DNA of 44,654 nt from Chara braunii (lineage: Eukaryota > Streptophyta > Charophyceae > Charales > Characeae): the NCBI GenBank assembly GCA_003427395.1, contig BFEA01000057.1:80595-125248 (forward strand), given 5' to 3'. Within the stretch, counting starts at the first letter, position 1; each line of letters begins with the position of its first letter. Below, piece after piece: positions 33,332-43,778 of the stretch. A program made the translations under genes and the position numbers. The notes beneath the pieces are model-generated. The model had not been told where the DNA came from. It saw only the letters and a list, made by a program, of their open reading frames with translations, and did not search any database.

Positions 33332-33599
33332 GGCTGGCTTCGTAAAGTCAGACCTGCACAATAGGCGAAGGAGACGATAGACGCACATTGGGGTAAGCAA
33401 ACAGGCGGAACAGAACAGGCTCAAGCCAAACCAAACACACCCCTCCAATCCACGCATTCTATCATCCACGCTCTTCTAGGACCTAACTACCAACCCTTTC
33501 TACATTCATAGGGTCCTATAAAAAAAAGGGTTAGATTGTCTGTCTCACCTCTTCTCTTGCCACAAACTTTTTCAGCCTCGTTCCTAAAACCCAATCCTT
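33332..33599 (-). other. Pol to downstream-ORF junction, possible intron
   Basis: On the minus strand AG|GTGAGAC at 33548 resembles a splice donor. A pyrimidine-rich stretch ending TATTGTGCAG at 33354 resembles an acceptor, giving a 195-nt candidate intron just before the ATG of the downstream ORF. No transcript evidence is available. Confidence 0.3.
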
Positions 33600-34640
33600 T
33601 CATTCCGTTTCATCCAGCTTTTCAATTTGATACACGCTAAAATTCCCGCATCGCACAACCCTGTAGGGTCCTAACCACTTTTTGTCAAGTTTTTTGGACC
33701 ACTGTTTTTCCAAGGATGAGCCGTACAACAATACAACATCTCCGACTTTCAATGGTACCTTTCGTACGCGGGCCAACTGGTCCCAACGAGCCTTGTCATC
33801 CATACGACTTTTCTCCACTTGATTGGACGCCCCCTGAATCCTTTCCTCAATCGCACCCACCTGTCCCGCTTGAATATCGAGCAATTCCTCGAAGGATAGG
33901 TTGGTTTCTAAGTCTTGACGTCTCCAAGTTTTTAAAAAGCTCTCAATTGGCAAAGTAGCATGCCTTCCATACGATAGCGTGGCTGGAGCGTACTTAATGG
34001 TCTTTTTTACCGTAATGTTTTATAAAAAAAATGTCGCTCTCAGGTACCTTAACCACTGATTAGGCCTACCTTCAGTCCACTTAGCCAGAAGATTCGTGAT
34101 GGTGCTATGCCTCCTCTCTACCAGAGTATTTTCCTGAGGATGTACTGCCATGGTATAATTTGCTACCACGCCGTATCCTGACAACAACTCTTGCACCTCT
34201 TGGCAAATAAACTTTGATCCTCTATTTATCACGATTTCCTTGACGAAGGGATAACGCATGTAGTATTCCTCGACGCAGCTTACCAACATTGAACCGGTCT
34301 TTGTACGAATGGCACGACCATCTATAAAACCAGAGAGGTGGTTTCGCGCATCGAAGATGTAATTGTAGCCATGATCTCCGATCGACATGAACAGTAAGTC
34401 GAGATGCACTACAACACCCACTTCCTTCTCCAACCTTGGATGCAGTGGCTCTCCTGACCTCTGAGGAACCCTTTCTTGACAAGGTATACATGAACGATAA
34501 AATTTATTGATCATCTCCATCATCCCATACCAATAGTATAGCTCGCTTATTTTGGCATACGTGACACTAACTCCTCAATGCCCTCCTGCAATGCCATCAT
34601 GAAGTGAGGCTATAACGTCAACATGACGGTTCCTCCCTCA
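33600..34640 (-). pseudogene. Element 2 integrase
   Basis: The zinc-binding region (LHDGIAGGH, then CIPCQERVP) carries all four ligands but has a TGA after the second His. The catalytic core lies in the frame 34523-34020. The first Asp is in VVHLDLLFM. The second position reads VINRGSKF, so the catalytic Asp is Asn. The Glu is in NTLVERRHS. The frame 33953-33600 holds the C-terminal part with a GPY/F module (KKWLGPYRVVRCG). Order and motifs are those of a Ty3/gypsy integrase. The Asp to Asn change would abolish strand transfer. Confidence 0.9.
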
Positions 34641-35339
34641 TACAACCCTTCTGGGGCGCCCTACTTACCTCTTTACAAAACGATGATTGTCTCTCACTAG
34701 GTAGAGATGCCTTATCTTTTGAGCCCTTTTGCTAGCATCCATATCCCGCGTTTCACCCGATAAGAGAAGTCCAAGCTCCAGGTAGATCCCATCATACTCC
34801 TCTGCACGGAATGCTTTTTTGATCTCCCCTTCCTCAAACTCGTTATCCTGGCTCTCTGACACAATATCTTCATTCTCCCCTGCAGAAGCGTATTGACGAG
34901 AAGGTGTATTCCGCCCATCAATTCCTCGTGCTTCTCTACTTGGTCCGACCCTTCTTCTATCGTTCTCACTTCCTTCACCAAACTATACGTACCTGTCAAC
35001 GCTAACTTCATCATCCACCGGACTTCCTTGCCACCCTATGGGTCCTCTTCCTCAAAAGGTTTTAGCACTAGCGGTCCTCTTCCTTAAAAGGTTTTAGCAT
35101 GAACTCTGCCCTTTGTTCATATTCCCTGGGTACAAGCTATATGGGATGACCAACGCAATTCGGCACCCGCAGGGACCACTTGTTAATATGAAGGCGGACG
35201 TCTTCCTCTTGATCTAAGAACCATCGACCGGGGGCATGTCCTCCACTGCCTCTCCCTTTTGCTTATCCTAGTTGATGAGACTTAACCCATCTGCCCTATT
35301 CCTATTCCCTGGAATCCGTTCCAATTCGAAATTAAACAT
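34641..35339 (-). pseudogene. Linker between RNase H and integrase, element 2
   Basis: Frames 35014-34712 (MMKLALTGTYSLVKEVRTIE) and 34862-34665 (FRAEEYDGIYLELGLLLSGE) form a pol linker with no catalytic motif, split by frameshifts. The placement and wording fit the charophyte-type Ty3/gypsy polyprotein. Confidence 0.7.
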
Positions 35340-35720
35340 TCAAATGTATGTTGACCATCTCGCGACGGTTGGATCCGATGGAACGTAATTTCTCAGCGAA
35401 TAAGCAGGCGCGGCTGGGTCCACCCTCAATATGAACCTTCTGCCAAAGATATAATTTTGAGAAATCCTTAGGCAGTGAAGGACAACGAGAGTCCCCCTCT
35501 TGAACTGAGAGTAATTTCTCTCAGTCGTACAAAGAGTTCGGCTCTCGAACCTTAGTGGCCTCTCCTTCTCCTCGATATCTGTCTGAATCAGGACTCCCCC
35601 TAAGGCAGTCGGTCCAGCGTCCGTCTCAACGATGAATGGCCGCACCTTTGTGGCCTCATAGTCCGGTGATCCCAATACCAGTCCTTCTTTTCGAAACTCT
35701 TCCTTCATTTTAGCCACCAT
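35340..35720 (-). pseudogene. Element 2 RNase H
   Basis: A 126-codon intact frame. FIVETDAGPTALGGVLIQ carries the first catalytic acid region, followed by RPLRFESRTL and NYSQFKRGTLVVLHCLR with the conserved E-to-G change in the usual KETLAVLH-type motif. It ends with FILRVDPAAPAYSLRNY, where Asp usually begins the last conserved block. It degraded RNA in the RNA/DNA hybrid. Confidence 0.85.
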
Positions 35721-36680
35721 CTTCTCCTGCTCCTCACCTCAGATCCATTCCTGATCCTAACGAACCAACTTTCTCAAATGTCCAGTCTTGGCGGCAAAGT
35801 TATTGACGAAGGTTCTTCAAAACCCACACATATCGAGGAAGCTCCTAACATCTGTTATCGAGTGGAATGGTACTAGCCATTCAACAATCTTGTTCGTCTT
35901 CTTTACATCTGGTCGACGACCACCCTCACTACAGGCGAACCCCAGGATGGTAGCCTCCCTCATGCAGTATCTGGACTTGGCATCACCTGCCGTAAAGTTG
36001 TGCTCTTCAAGCAAACGTCGGACTTTATCAAGATCCTGAACATGCTTCCAGACAAAACGCCTTACTCCTGGCAATACCTCGTCACTCTCCTTCTTTCTCG
36101 GCCCTTTTACCGCCAAGTCGTCGATATATGGTTTGAGTGATATGCGGGTTGGCTGACTGCATGGCTTAAATTATATGTCATTGAACCATTGTCACCACAT
36201 TAGTCTATCCTTGCGGAGCCACATTCATGTGGATCAGTCCTCGGGGCGTATGCATCGCTGTCACTGGCCTGTCTGGGGGATAGACCGGTAACTGGTCATA
36301 TCCGGAGTAGAGGTCTATAAGCGAAATTATAGGCATCCCAGCACATGATTCTGACAGTGCGTTAGCGTTCGGCAAACCTCCCTCATCTCGCACAGTCAAA
36401 GCATTCAATCGCTGCAAGTCCCGCACCCACCAAAGCAAAATCATGGAGACGCATACGGCCCACTCGAGTAATCGGCAACATGTGTACGTATTTTGCCGTC
36501 GAGATAGTCCAACACCTTTTTCTCCTCCTCATGATTAGGATACCGCGTCCCTCTCAAATTTCACGGCTCATGTGGCACGGAATGGATCCGGATCATATGA
36601 ATCTTATCTACATCCAATCTCCCGCGCTGATCGTCATCAAAAGCATAGGTGCAATGCCTCTTCTTCATTAGTTCTATCAT
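35721..36680 (-). pseudogene. Element 2 reverse transcriptase
   Basis: N-terminal homology starts about 36670 (TYAFDDDQRGRLDVDKI) and runs through stops. An apparent small deletion lies at 36430-36440 in the KPNG-type block. The frame 36444-36205 contains LIDLYSGYDQLPVY and MHTPRGLIHMNVAPQG. The catalytic YIDD is at 36128-36117, reached after a one-base frameshift. The frame 36116-35817 gives the thumb (ILGFACSEGGRRPDVKK, ITDVRSFLDMCGF). Both catalytic Asp residues of YIDD are intact, but at least three stops precede them. Confidence 0.9.
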
Positions 36681-37055
36681 CTACACTCTTTCCTGGGGTA
36701 ATAGGAAATCAGACTCTCCCACTATTAACTTTTCTTTGTTCCCTTCATCGATACGGCACGACCCAACTGCGACTTGCTCCCTCATTCGCCGTATCAATCC
36801 TTGTTCCCATTCGTAATAAACCTCCTCATCTTCTGTGACGAGAACGGGACCACTACATCCATGGCCTTGTTCTACCTCCCCAGCCTGGGGACATTGTAGG
36901 ACTTGCTCCCTCAGTGCCCGAATGACGTCTGGATCTGCCATCTCGTGCGTGGCCACTACATCCATGACCTTGTTCACATTGGATAGGCTGAGGGAAAACA
37001 CCTCCTCTTGTGCCTCCTCTGATGGTTCGTCACGGAGCCTCCGATGCTCGTCCTC
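36681..37055 (-). pseudogene. Linker between protease and RT, element 2
   Basis: The frame 37001-36681 (FSLSLSNVNKVMDVVATHEM, VYYEWEQGLIRRMREQ) is collinear with the polyprotein but has no known catalytic motif. Confidence 0.65.
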
Positions 37056-38114
37056 TCACTCTTCAATCGTGAATGACCCAGGGTTGGGTCGGTTCCTTAT
37101 GCTTCGTGGACGTGTGTTGCGGCAAGTGGTTATCTCATAGTTCCCGTACGGTGGGTCACATAGGATCAGGATCAAAGTTTCGTCGTATTTGTTGAACATC
37201 AACGTCTCTGTCCTACATAGAAACGATCTCCCTGGCAAAATGGCATGGTCTACGTCCGGCATGACGAAGGAACAAGCTCTCGCTTTTACCTTCCCAATCT
37301 CGATATTAGATGTCGTTCCGCAAAATACGACCTTGCAATTGGCCCCATGCAGAATGCCGCAATCCGAGCGGTCTATCTCCAACCCAAACCTAAGCGCATC
37401 AACCTCCTTGATGATGTTCATCTCTGCCCCTGTATCCCCCATTGCTGCGCACTGCGATCTCTTTACCACCAGATCCACCATTCCGCAGGCCACACACTTG
37501 CAGTCCATCTTCGTCCTTGTTTCTGCCCATTCTGCCTCCTTTGGCAGAATCACGCTTAGATGGACATTCGGCACGAATCGTAAGGAAAACCTTCCTTTCA
37601 GCTCATTACGGAGCTTAGGAGCAGACGCCAGGATCTCCTTCAAGGTCACAAGGTCATTATGACCTTCAAGTAACTTGTCGATTACTTTCTCCACGTCAAA
37701 CCCCTCCTCTAACCGGACCATATACTTCTTTTTCTTCGGCGCCGCATCGCGCAGAATCGGTTTGGCTTCCTTTTGGGCTCCCCTCTTCTTGGCCCTTTGC
37801 TCCACCCTTCGATCCTCCTTTTGGTGCAACCTCTCATCTTGTTCATCTTCGTTATCATCCTCCTCCACCTCCACGGCCTTTTTCCTTCGTTCCTGCTTTG
37901 GCTCCCTCCGAAGGGGTTCCTGGTTGGCACTTGCCTTTCTCTGGCCCCTAGTTTGGCAGCTTGCGCCATCCTCCCTTGCGCAGTAGGAGGCCTGAAGGTC
38001 ATTCCAGACCGAGGGCCCGACCCCACGGTGGCTACTCCAGGGTAACCTTGTCGTCCCGGTATCGACTCTGGGCCGGATTCTTAAAGGAAGACTTTGGGGG
38101 TACTGACCCTCCAT
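37056..38114 (-). pseudogene. Element 2 aspartic protease region
   Basis: A 352-codon open frame. The first half is highly charged (KKAVEVEEDDNEDEQDERLH, RRVEQRAKKRG). It is followed by the retropepsin-like domain with GDTGAEMNII (catalytic Asp codon at 37435-37433) and the downstream VMPDVDHAILPGRSFL block, where an ILG-type motif is expected. A cysteine pair (CVACG) lies just before it. The protease cleaved Gag-Pol. The residue before the catalytic Asp is Gly rather than the usual hydrophobic one. Confidence 0.85.
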
Positions 38115-39846
38115 TCCTTTACTTCTTCACATATATCCACCAACTTTCGCTGGTATCTTCCCATTTTCTCCCACAAGTCCTCCATCTTCCCAGAAGGATT
38201 GATGCTGACTCCACTTTCTTATCCTCACCCTCTCCGTATGACTCAACGATTATAGGTTCTTCCTTTATACCTCTTGCCTGTAGCCTCTGAGTCACCTCTT
38301 CTTCACTTTCCACCTCGTTCACCCTTATTGGTGGGTCATCCTTTCCTGCCACAACCTGAACATGGCGGGTGGTGCTTGTCACGCAACTATCCTTTTCTGA
38401 GCTTCCGCCCTTACGCCGCCTGGAACCTTTCGGTCAATATACTCTTCGTACTAATCATATATGTCACCGTCCATATTGGAATAGATCAGTCCGGCCTTTT
38501 CATCTTCCCGTCTTGTATTGCAGAACCGTATTGTATAACTTTGCCTATCGCAATGCTGGCAAATAACGGTCCTCCAGTCAAAACGAGGCCTTTCATATCC
38601 TTGACCTCCCTGATTCTCTTGACTCCCTTGGCCTTGGTAGCCTTGGTTGTCCCATTGCCCACCTCGACCACCTCCATTCCTGCCTCGTCCTCTCCCGCCA
38701 CCTCTTTCTCCATTCCTTTGGTTGCCCTGACCTTGATTTCCTCCCCCTGCCACACTGCCCTGTGAACTTGGTGCGAGCAATGGAGGTGGCGCCATGGGCT
38801 GGGCCTGCGCTGCAGGATAGCTTGGTGCCGACATACTTGCTTGGGGCCCAGCTTATGGTACCATCTGCCAGACAGAGCTGGACTTCCCCATGGCATGAAG
38901 GTGTTAAAGACAGGTCATGACCACCACCCATATGGCGGTACTTCCGCTTGCGAGAGCCCCGCGTTGCTTGACGGAGTCGTCATACTTGGCGAGGCTGCTG
39001 CTAATGCTTGGGGCGCTTGGCCCTTTCCGGGGCCTTGCCCTCCCTGCATTTAATTGCGCTGCTTGCGCAACGCCTTTGAAAGGTGTTGGGGCACTGGCTC
39101 CTCTTCTTCCCATTCTTCCCGAATGACCTCTTCTATCACTAGATCCTTCCATTTTCCTTTGATCGTTGTCACCACTTTCTTTTGTACTACGGCGTCTTTC
39201 CCATAACCCAACCCTGCAAGTACATCTGTTACGATCCTTTTCACCCCCGGGTCCCTGAGAAGGTCGCATCTCACTCCTTCCTTTTCCGCCTTTGCTGACG
39301 CATTTGATACTGCTCCACCTGGCCTAGACTCCCTTATTCTACCCCCTTGTCGATGGTGGCCCAGGTGAGCTTTGCACTTCCTCCTCCATGACTTGTCAAC
39401 TCCGAGGCCTCCGAGGCAGTGAACAGCCCCAGGAAGATAGCACATTGTGCTTCTTCTGAAATTCCAAGGACCTTCCTTGCCTTTTTCTTAAACTCCTGCA
39501 CAAAAACCCCGACTGTGGTAAAATCATCCCTGTTCATTGCCTCCATCCTCTGCATTCCGTCCTTGAATCTCGCCCAATTGCCATTGGCTGCGTTTATCAC
39601 CCTTTCTACCTCCTGGTGGTGCCGATGGAGTACGCATTTTAGGATGCTTTGGAATTGCACCGCATCTGATAGCCCTACCAGTGTCTGTTCTACCAATTCT
39701 AACCATTCTCAAACTCGCTCTCCATTGAAGTGGAAGGTGTCGACTTTAGGAACATTGCTCTGCAACCTCTCTCGCCTGTCCAGGGCCTCGACCAAGTCAT
39801 CAATTGTAAGGACCTTCCCGACACCATCGGCTATGCCTCTTGACAT
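38115..39846 (-). pseudogene. Element 2 Gag
   Basis: The ATG at 39846-39844 opens MSRGIADGVGKVLTIDDLVE, with a TGA at 39711-39709. The same frame continues with EWLELVEQTLVGLSDAVQFQ and FKKKARKVLGISEEAQC (39696-39334), a capsid-like helical domain. Frames 39445-39050 and 39269-38904 follow, then a Gly/Arg/Gln-rich stretch and a nucleocapsid knuckle CQHCDRQSYTIRFC in the frame 38834-38451. There the usual His is Tyr. The tail (LIYSNMDGDIYD, then MFRLWQER and VNEVESEEEVTQRLQ) leads to the protease region. The order Gag-PR-RT-RH-IN is clear despite frameshifts. Confidence 0.85.
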
Positions 39847-40219
39847 CCTGGCCGAATCTCTTACTCAAATTTTCCTGTTAAGAAAAGGAAAAAACTTTCA
39901 TTCAGCGTCCCGACTTACCATGACGCCTATCAAGTTTCCTACACAGTCACTTAGCGGTCCAGATCTAATAATACTACCTCTTTCTTTCCCTTTGAACTCA
40001 TCTAAGTAAGTCCCATTTCCACTATAGGATTCCCTATGTGATCTTTTTAACTCAAACAATCAAATAGATCAAAGATAAAACTTATTACGTTAATAACATC
40101 CACCCCTCATAGATAATTTGACAAGGCATCACGTACTCGATATTTCCTTATATACCTATTTTCTTCTCAATCCCATATCCAGATGTCGTTCCACCAAGAA
40201 CAACGGTAGAGTTTCATTA
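39847..40219 (-). other. Untranslated leader of element 2
   Basis: About 370 bp between primer-binding site and Gag ATG. Nothing coding is seen. Confidence 0.6.
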
Positions 40220-40237
40220 TCCCCGACAACGGTGCCA
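40220..40237 (-). promoter_or_regulatory. Primer-binding site of element 2 (tRNA-Asp type)
   Basis: Minus strand TGGCACCGTTGTCGGGGA, two bases after the LTR end. It matches the tRNA-Asp complement at 16 of 18 positions, with mismatches at different positions from those at 20923-20940. Confidence 0.8.
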
Positions 40238-40977
40238 CCTGTGAAGCGCATCTGTCCAACACCGCGCTAAATGGGGTTGGACCCTCCCGGCCGCATCACA
40301 CAGGAGTTGGCTTATTCCTTATCGCCATACTCAAGGAGCTTCTGCAAGCCGCTCCGGTCGAGTGCGCCAGCCATACCTCTCGCGAGCCCCTACGACAACA
40401 TAGGGCCTACACGAGGCAAAACTTACCTCCACCTTACGGGAGCTGTCACCTTCCTTCGGTGGGCGTATCCCCGTCGAGCTACAAGTCCACAGTACGAAAG
40501 TTAATCAGCTGCAGTCGCAGAGGTGGACCAGCCGAGAGGGCGTTTTTCGTTCGCTGTAGCATAGGGGGTACACGTGGTTTCACGCCTCCATCGGGCCCGC
40601 ATGCGAATCGACACCTTGGGGGGCTGAGGTCCCAAGTGCGACCCGTCGTTGGTCGACTAGGACGCTTCCCGCATACCACGCGCACACCACTCTAAAGACA
40701 TAAAAGTTAGAACACACACATCCACACACATCCACACACATATACAGAACGACACATACAAACAACGCACACAATCCTAGTCCCTTCAGTAGCCATCCCA
40801 TAACTTTCCGATGCGGAAATCGGATAGGTGACGCGCGTGAGACTTAGTATAAAACCTCGCAGACATAGGGTCTTCTTATATTGACTAGCAATGTATGAAT
40901 ATGCAAGCAGTCGCGATGATGGCGTACTATGTAGTGCCCATAATCAAGCGGTCTCTCGTGGGTTTGAGTACCGCTTA

Positions 40978-40993
40978 TGAGACTCAAGTGTCA
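40978..40993. other. Near-palindromic hairpin in LTR copy 3
   Basis: TGAGACT, loop CA, AGTGTCA. Six of seven pairs. Confidence 0.55.
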
Positions 40994-41000
40994 AACACGA

Positions 41001-41032
41001 AATATCGTGAGGGTCTACCCCTTCACGATATT
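41001..41032. other. Long hairpin in LTR A module
   Basis: AATATCGTGA (41001-41010) pairs perfectly with TCACGATATT (41023-41032). Inside, GGG pairs with CCC around TCTA. A weaker counterpart lies in copy 0 at about 1121-1150. Confidence 0.7.
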
Positions 41033-42011
41033 GCACAGCTGAAGGAACAGTTGTGCGGCCTCCGCGGCACCTCCGGCCTTTAGGCTGAGTATCCAAGTGG
41101 GCAGGGCAAATAGGCTCTGTGCGGGGGGTGATCCCTTCCATGCAGAGTCTAGGACCTGGGATGTCCTGGACAAGGACCTCGAATCCGAGTCCAGGACTAA
41201 CATCCGACTAAGAATTCTCTTTAAGAAGCATACAACAAATAAAGGGGAGTTTCCTCCCTTTCTCAATCCCAATCCTAATTAAACCCTTAAGCGTGGGGCC
41301 CTCAGACCGCGCGAACACCCAAACATAGGTATGTATATGTACATATGTAAAAGAGGAATAAGTATGTAACGATTATTTCTCACAATGACAGTGGGACTCC
41401 TCACGGTCATATAAATGTATTTGATCATAGGCAATCAAATCCAAAGTCCGAACCACAGAACATACCTACAATCACATCAAAGAGTCAACCAAAAGTCCAC
41501 ACACTACACGGAGTCAACTTCAACCATTCTCTATACTCATACCCCTCGCTTTAGCCATGCACGCCCCAACCTTTGTCCAACCTTCCATAATTAAATACTC
41601 ACTACCTTTGTTAAATGACCATTCAATAAAAGTCCAGGTGAAAACCTTAATAAAACAATAGAAACCACTAGGGTTAAAGTCTTTTAGGTTGAGTATTGAG
41701 GATGAATTGGAGTTGAGTCGTAGACCGACGAATCAGCAACCGACCTGTTATCAGTGATACCATAAGATGATCCTCGTAGGATCAAACTGAAACTAGTCGA
41801 GATCATGAATCATACGATCAACAGGACCTGTAATACATGATACCCAAGCTAAATTCGTAAGTGTATGGAGAATAAAGCTCCATAGCACATTCTCTCATCC
41901 AAGGTCCTCGTACTAGCTAAGCCTGTGCCTACCTCTAAGCCAGTACCCAACGCGAGGTAGACCTAGAGCAGCATCTCCCCTATTCAGGGTGGATTGCCAG
42001 AACTGCCACCT

Positions 42012-42580
42012 GTCAAAATACAGGTTAACTCCCTTAAATTAATAAAATTTCGGCAGCGGTTCCCGTAGTAAAAGTGTCTTCCTATAATTTATACTAACTT
42101 AAATATGAAAACAAAAACAATCTCTAATTCAGGAAAGTCAAATTTTGTTTAACTCCCCGAACTAGTAAAAATTTTGGCAGCACTCCCTTTAGAAGAAAAA
42201 AAAAATCCAGATTTTTATTAAGTCAGATATGAACCCATAGCAAACCTGAGTTCAACTAAGACAAAATTTAACTAACTCCTTAGATTTTGTACAAATTTCG
42301 GTAGCACTCACTTTAGAAAAATGTTAATCCAAGATTTATACAAAGCTAAGTTCAGAATCTTAAAGTGACTTTTGACTTCTCATGGTCCAATTTTGTTTAA
42401 CTCCCTGAATTAACAAAAACTTGGGCAGCACTCCCTCTAGAAAGGAGACTCTCCAGAGTTTTACTAAGTCATATATAAAGTCAGACAAGTTGAACTTCGA
42501 AAAGACAAAATATGACTAACTCCTTGATTTTGTATAAATTTCGACAGCACTTCCCGTAGAAAAAGTGACTTACCAAGATT
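42012..42580 (-). repeat. Five ~120-bp tandem units in LTR copy 3
   Basis: Unit starts near 42014, 42151, 42273, 42400 and 42514. The same internal order (TAACTCC, AAAAATTTCGGCAGCACT, CCGTAGAAAAAGTG) is visible in most units. Confidence 0.75.
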
Positions 42581-42867
42581 TCTACAAAACCAAGTATAAT
42601 AAATGATCCCAGAAAATGCAAGAATTGACCTAAGTAAAATAAACTTAGCTCAGAAATGCAGAAATTGAAACTAACTCCTATGACTCTAGCACGTGGCGAG
42701 CAGCTAAAGCAACTACCTATCAATTGCAACTCAAACTAAGTAGTGATCTCAAACAGCCACATGAAAGCCAAACCACAAAGGTAAGTACTCTCACCAGCCC
42801 CAAGTCAAACTGACCAACGTAGTCTCCAAGTGATTTTTCCCTTATACCCAACTTACATAAGGCATAA

Positions 42868-43484
42868 AGTGAGACCACCTAATCTTATGGGAACCCGTTT
42901 GGCTCAACCATATAATATACACAAACACAGAGCACTACAACTTTTCTCTTCTTTGAACGCATGACAAGGTTAGCCAACCAAGTCGCCCTGGACCAAGGTT
43001 GTATATATCTCAAATTTATCTTTTAACGTAACATATGACTGAACCGGTCATCTTAGATCAAGGTTCGACCCATCCTTTCTTACCACAATTTTATTCTTAG
43101 TTCATACTCTTTTCAGTTTGTGGTAAGTCATAGTCAGACCATCCAATCTTATGAAAAAATGCCTGACTAGCCTGTTCATAGGTAAATAGTATAAGATATA
43201 AGAAATTTAACCTTTTGGTTCCAGCATGTGCGCGACTCCAAACTAGATCACCCAATCAGATGGGAACCTGTCGAAATTAATAAAACATAAAAAAACTCAA
43301 AGAAGCAAGGCAACCAAGCCATCCAATCTTATGGAAAAATGCTTGGTCCCTGAAAATCAAACACATACAGCCCTCGCAAGTCAAAGCAACCAGACAACCC
43401 AATCTTATGGGAACCTGTCTGGTCCTTCAGGCAATGAAAAATAAACATAGCACTGGGCTCTCCAATCTTATGGAGACTCTCCCA
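42868..43484 (-). repeat. Stem-loop array, LTR copy 3
   Basis: The core in nearly every unit here is CCAATCTTATGG or CCCAATCTTATGGG rather than the CCAAACTTATGG of copies 1 and 2. Stems: TAGTCAG/CTGACTA (43131-43137, 43163-43169), ACCAAGC/GCTTGGT (43313-43319, 43341-43347) and ACCAGACA/TGTCTGGT (43389-43396, 43416-43423), all perfect. In the last, CCCA/TGGG also pairs inside (43398-43401, 43408-43411). Confidence 0.75.
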
Positions 43485-43778
43485 ACTTTGAACAACGTTG
43501 TGGCGGAGAGCGAGCCACAATTTTGCATGCTTATTTCCTGCTGAGACGGTGCTCACCTCATCGGTCGAAGCAGTGAGGAGTGAGGCAACGAGGCTGCATA
43601 CTGGCTAAGGCGCTACCCATCCTGTTAGTCGGAGTTACGTAGACCAGCTGCAAGATTACAAACTTATCTTTGGACGGGTTCGCTGATCATTTCTGGGAAC
43701 GAAGGATGGAGCGAATCATGAAGGCTGGAGACTTTCTAGCTAGTCAGAGTGTTGCCTAACCCGTCTGAGTCATTGTGG
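43485..43778. other. Unmatched spacer between LTR copies 3 and 4
   Basis: 294 bp with no similarity to the rest of the window and no coding signal. It is the likely flanking DNA of both element 2 (its 5' side) and the element whose LTR begins at 43779. Confidence 0.55.

Larger units (their letters stand above)
40240..43484 (-). mobile_element. LTR copy 3, complete (5' LTR of element 2), subfamily A
   Basis: 3245 bp. On the minus strand it starts TGGGAGAGTCTCC at 43484 and ends GCGCTTCACA at 40240, followed by the primer-binding site. It aligns with 20943-24191 except for about 40960-41320, where it carries the GC-rich A module also found in copy 0. It contains an extended hairpin (41001-41032), tandem units (42012-42580) and a stem-loop array (42868-43484). 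Homology with copies 1 and 2 stops right at its TG terminus, which sets the LTR length. Confidence 0.85.

Noticed and set aside
36681-38290. Long plus-strand ORFs opposite the minus-strand gag-pol
   Set aside because: They are antisense shadows of the retroelement frames.
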